Source: Catenibacterium mitsuokai (GTDB lineage Bacteria; Bacillota_I; Bacilli_A; Erysipelotrichales; Coprobacillaceae). From it: 64,000 nt of DNA. Below are positions 63,361 to 64,000 of the stretch, piece after piece. A program made the position numbers and the translations under genes. The notes beneath the pieces are model-generated. The model had not been told where the DNA came from. It saw nothing but the letters and a program-made list of their open reading frames with translations, and made no database searches. Where the stretch lies: NCBI RefSeq assembly GCF_025148785.1, contig NZ_CP102271.1, positions 2,586,197-2,650,196 on the forward strand, given 5' to 3'. Every line of letters begins with the position of its first letter. The stretch's first letter is position 1.

Positions 63361-63495
63361 TTAGGCAGATAATACTTTTCTTCCTTTTTTACGACGTCTA
63401 GCGATAACTTTACGTCCACCTACAGTTGCCATTCTAGCTCTGAAGCCATGAGTCTTAGCTCTTTTTCTTTTATTTGGCTGATATGTTCTTTTCAT
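63361..63495 (-). CDS. rpmH: Ribosomal protein L34
   Basis: A 44-residue basic protein: [20 protein letters not shown] and on to the end [10 protein letters not shown], the L34 signature. GGAGGTG lies 9 bases before the ATG. A near-perfect promoter lies upstream. It begins the rpmH-rnpA-yidC-jag transcript and marks the origin-proximal end of the gene group. Confidence 0.97.
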   Translation of the reverse strand: MKRTYQPNKRKRAKTHGFRARMATVGGRKVIARRRKKGRKVLSA

Positions 63496-64000
63496 TCTTT
63501 TTACACCTCCAATATGTAGCTACTTTTTTTATACTACATAACATATGCAGTGTCATTATATGGGAAATACTATTTTAAGTCAATATTATTTATAAGAAAT
63601 TTTGGCTTATATTCAACAGTTTTTGCTTCTTCACAGCTATTTTCCACACTTCATTCCCCATCGGAATTTATTCATTCACATATTGTGTAAAACCATCATT
63701 TTTCTCCTATATAACATATTTTTTTATGTGCACAATAATCTGAATAAGACGTGAATAGAGGAAATACCGCACATATATGCACATAAAACATGGTGCAACA
63801 CTATTTTTTAGATATTCTCAATTTTTGTGAATAAGTGTGAAGAATTCAAAAAATAGCGTTAAGTTCACAATAAAAATGTGAATATCTCGTGAAAAAGACT
63901 CTGAAAAACGTATGAATAAGTACTTATTCACCATTTTTTGTGCACATCATTACTGTGAATAGTCAATATTCACTAGTCTTTATTCCCATTTTCTTTTATA
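63496..64000. other. AT-rich origin region with DnaA-box-like sites (probable oriC)
   Basis: No gene is visible in the 500 bases to the window edge. Sites close to TTATTCACA/TGTGAATAA occur at 63826-63834 (exact), 63877-63885, 63924-63932, 63954-63962 and 63750-63758, with weaker ones at 63640-63648, 63911-63919 and 63966-63974. Their density rises toward the right end. The position right of rpmH is where many Firmicutes have oriC, followed by dnaA; dnaA itself would lie outside the window. Confidence 0.8.
63555..63583 (-). promoter_or_regulatory. Promoter of rpmH
   Basis: TTGACT, 17 bases, TATAAT on the minus strand, about 60 bases before the rpmH start. Confidence 0.8.

Overview
This is a low-GC Firmicute chromosome segment that ends at the replication origin. 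Strong AAGGAGG-type ribosome sites, lipobox lipoproteins, F-ATPase and rpmH-rnpA-yidC-jag-mnmE gene orders and an L-box lysine riboswitch all point to the Firmicutes. The many IS110/IS605 elements and small wall-binding repeats fit a gut anaerobe of the Erysipelotrichales/Coprobacillaceae type; that placement is inference, because no rRNA is present.

Layout. (1) About 1-15.1 kb is a surface-polysaccharide locus on the minus strand: GtrA flippase-like protein, acyltransferase, initiating sugar-phosphate transferase, DUF4422 glycosyltransferase, an orphan peptide-binding lipoprotein, a Wzy-like polymerase, UDP-galactopyranose mutase, two glycosyltransferases, a Wzx-like flippase, a fused GpsA-TagD enzyme expected to make CDP-glycerol, an LCP ligase, and the start of a second mutase copy. 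(2) 15.1-19.4 kb holds two large secreted wall proteins, an L,D-transpeptidase and a GH25 muramidase, both carrying long arrays of the same 22-residue repeat. (3) 19.8-20.9 kb has convergent VanZ-like and VanX-like genes. (4) 20.9-30.4 kb is the run tsaC-rpiB-glyA-upp-atpIBEFHAGDC; its c subunit has a two-carboxylate, Na+-type ion site. (5) 30.6-39.5 kb is accessory: a hydrolase, a LytTR regulator with a degenerate AgrC-like partner, and a possible peptide/bacteriocin locus (four-cysteine secreted peptide, thioredoxin-like lipoprotein, 58-residue membrane protein). It also has an ISL3 remnant, an IS1111-type element and a DUF4143 ATPase with 33-bp operator-like repeats. (6) 39.6-43.3 kb is a lysine operon (ACT protein-dapA-dapB-lysA) under a lysine riboswitch and terminator. 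(7) 43.3-48.3 kb holds housekeeping or unknown genes (VOC, AzlCD, DUF4299-like, BRCT, phosphoesterase, PRD protein). (8) 48.3-58.7 kb is an ABC transporter operon split by an IS110 element, followed by decayed mobile DNA: a transposase remnant, a small hydrophobic toxin-like ORF, an AlbA_2 gene broken by an IS605-type element with a zinc-ribbon-less TnpB, and a probable small RNA gene. (9) 58.7-63.5 kb is mnmE, a MATE transporter, jag, yidC, rnpA and rpmH. (10) 63.5-64 kb is AT-rich DNA with many DnaA-box-like sites, the likely oriC upstream of dnaA.

The genes of regions 1 and 2 together build and remodel the envelope: a galactofuranose-containing, possibly glycerol-phosphate-modified polymer attached by an LCP protein, and repeat proteins that probably bind it. 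The most promising candidates for undescribed biology are the secreted cysteine peptide locus with its duplicated upstream motif, the TnpB lacking a zinc ribbon, the short noncoding transcription unit near 58.65 kb, the 33-bp repeats before the DUF4143 gene, and the GpsA-TagD fusion.
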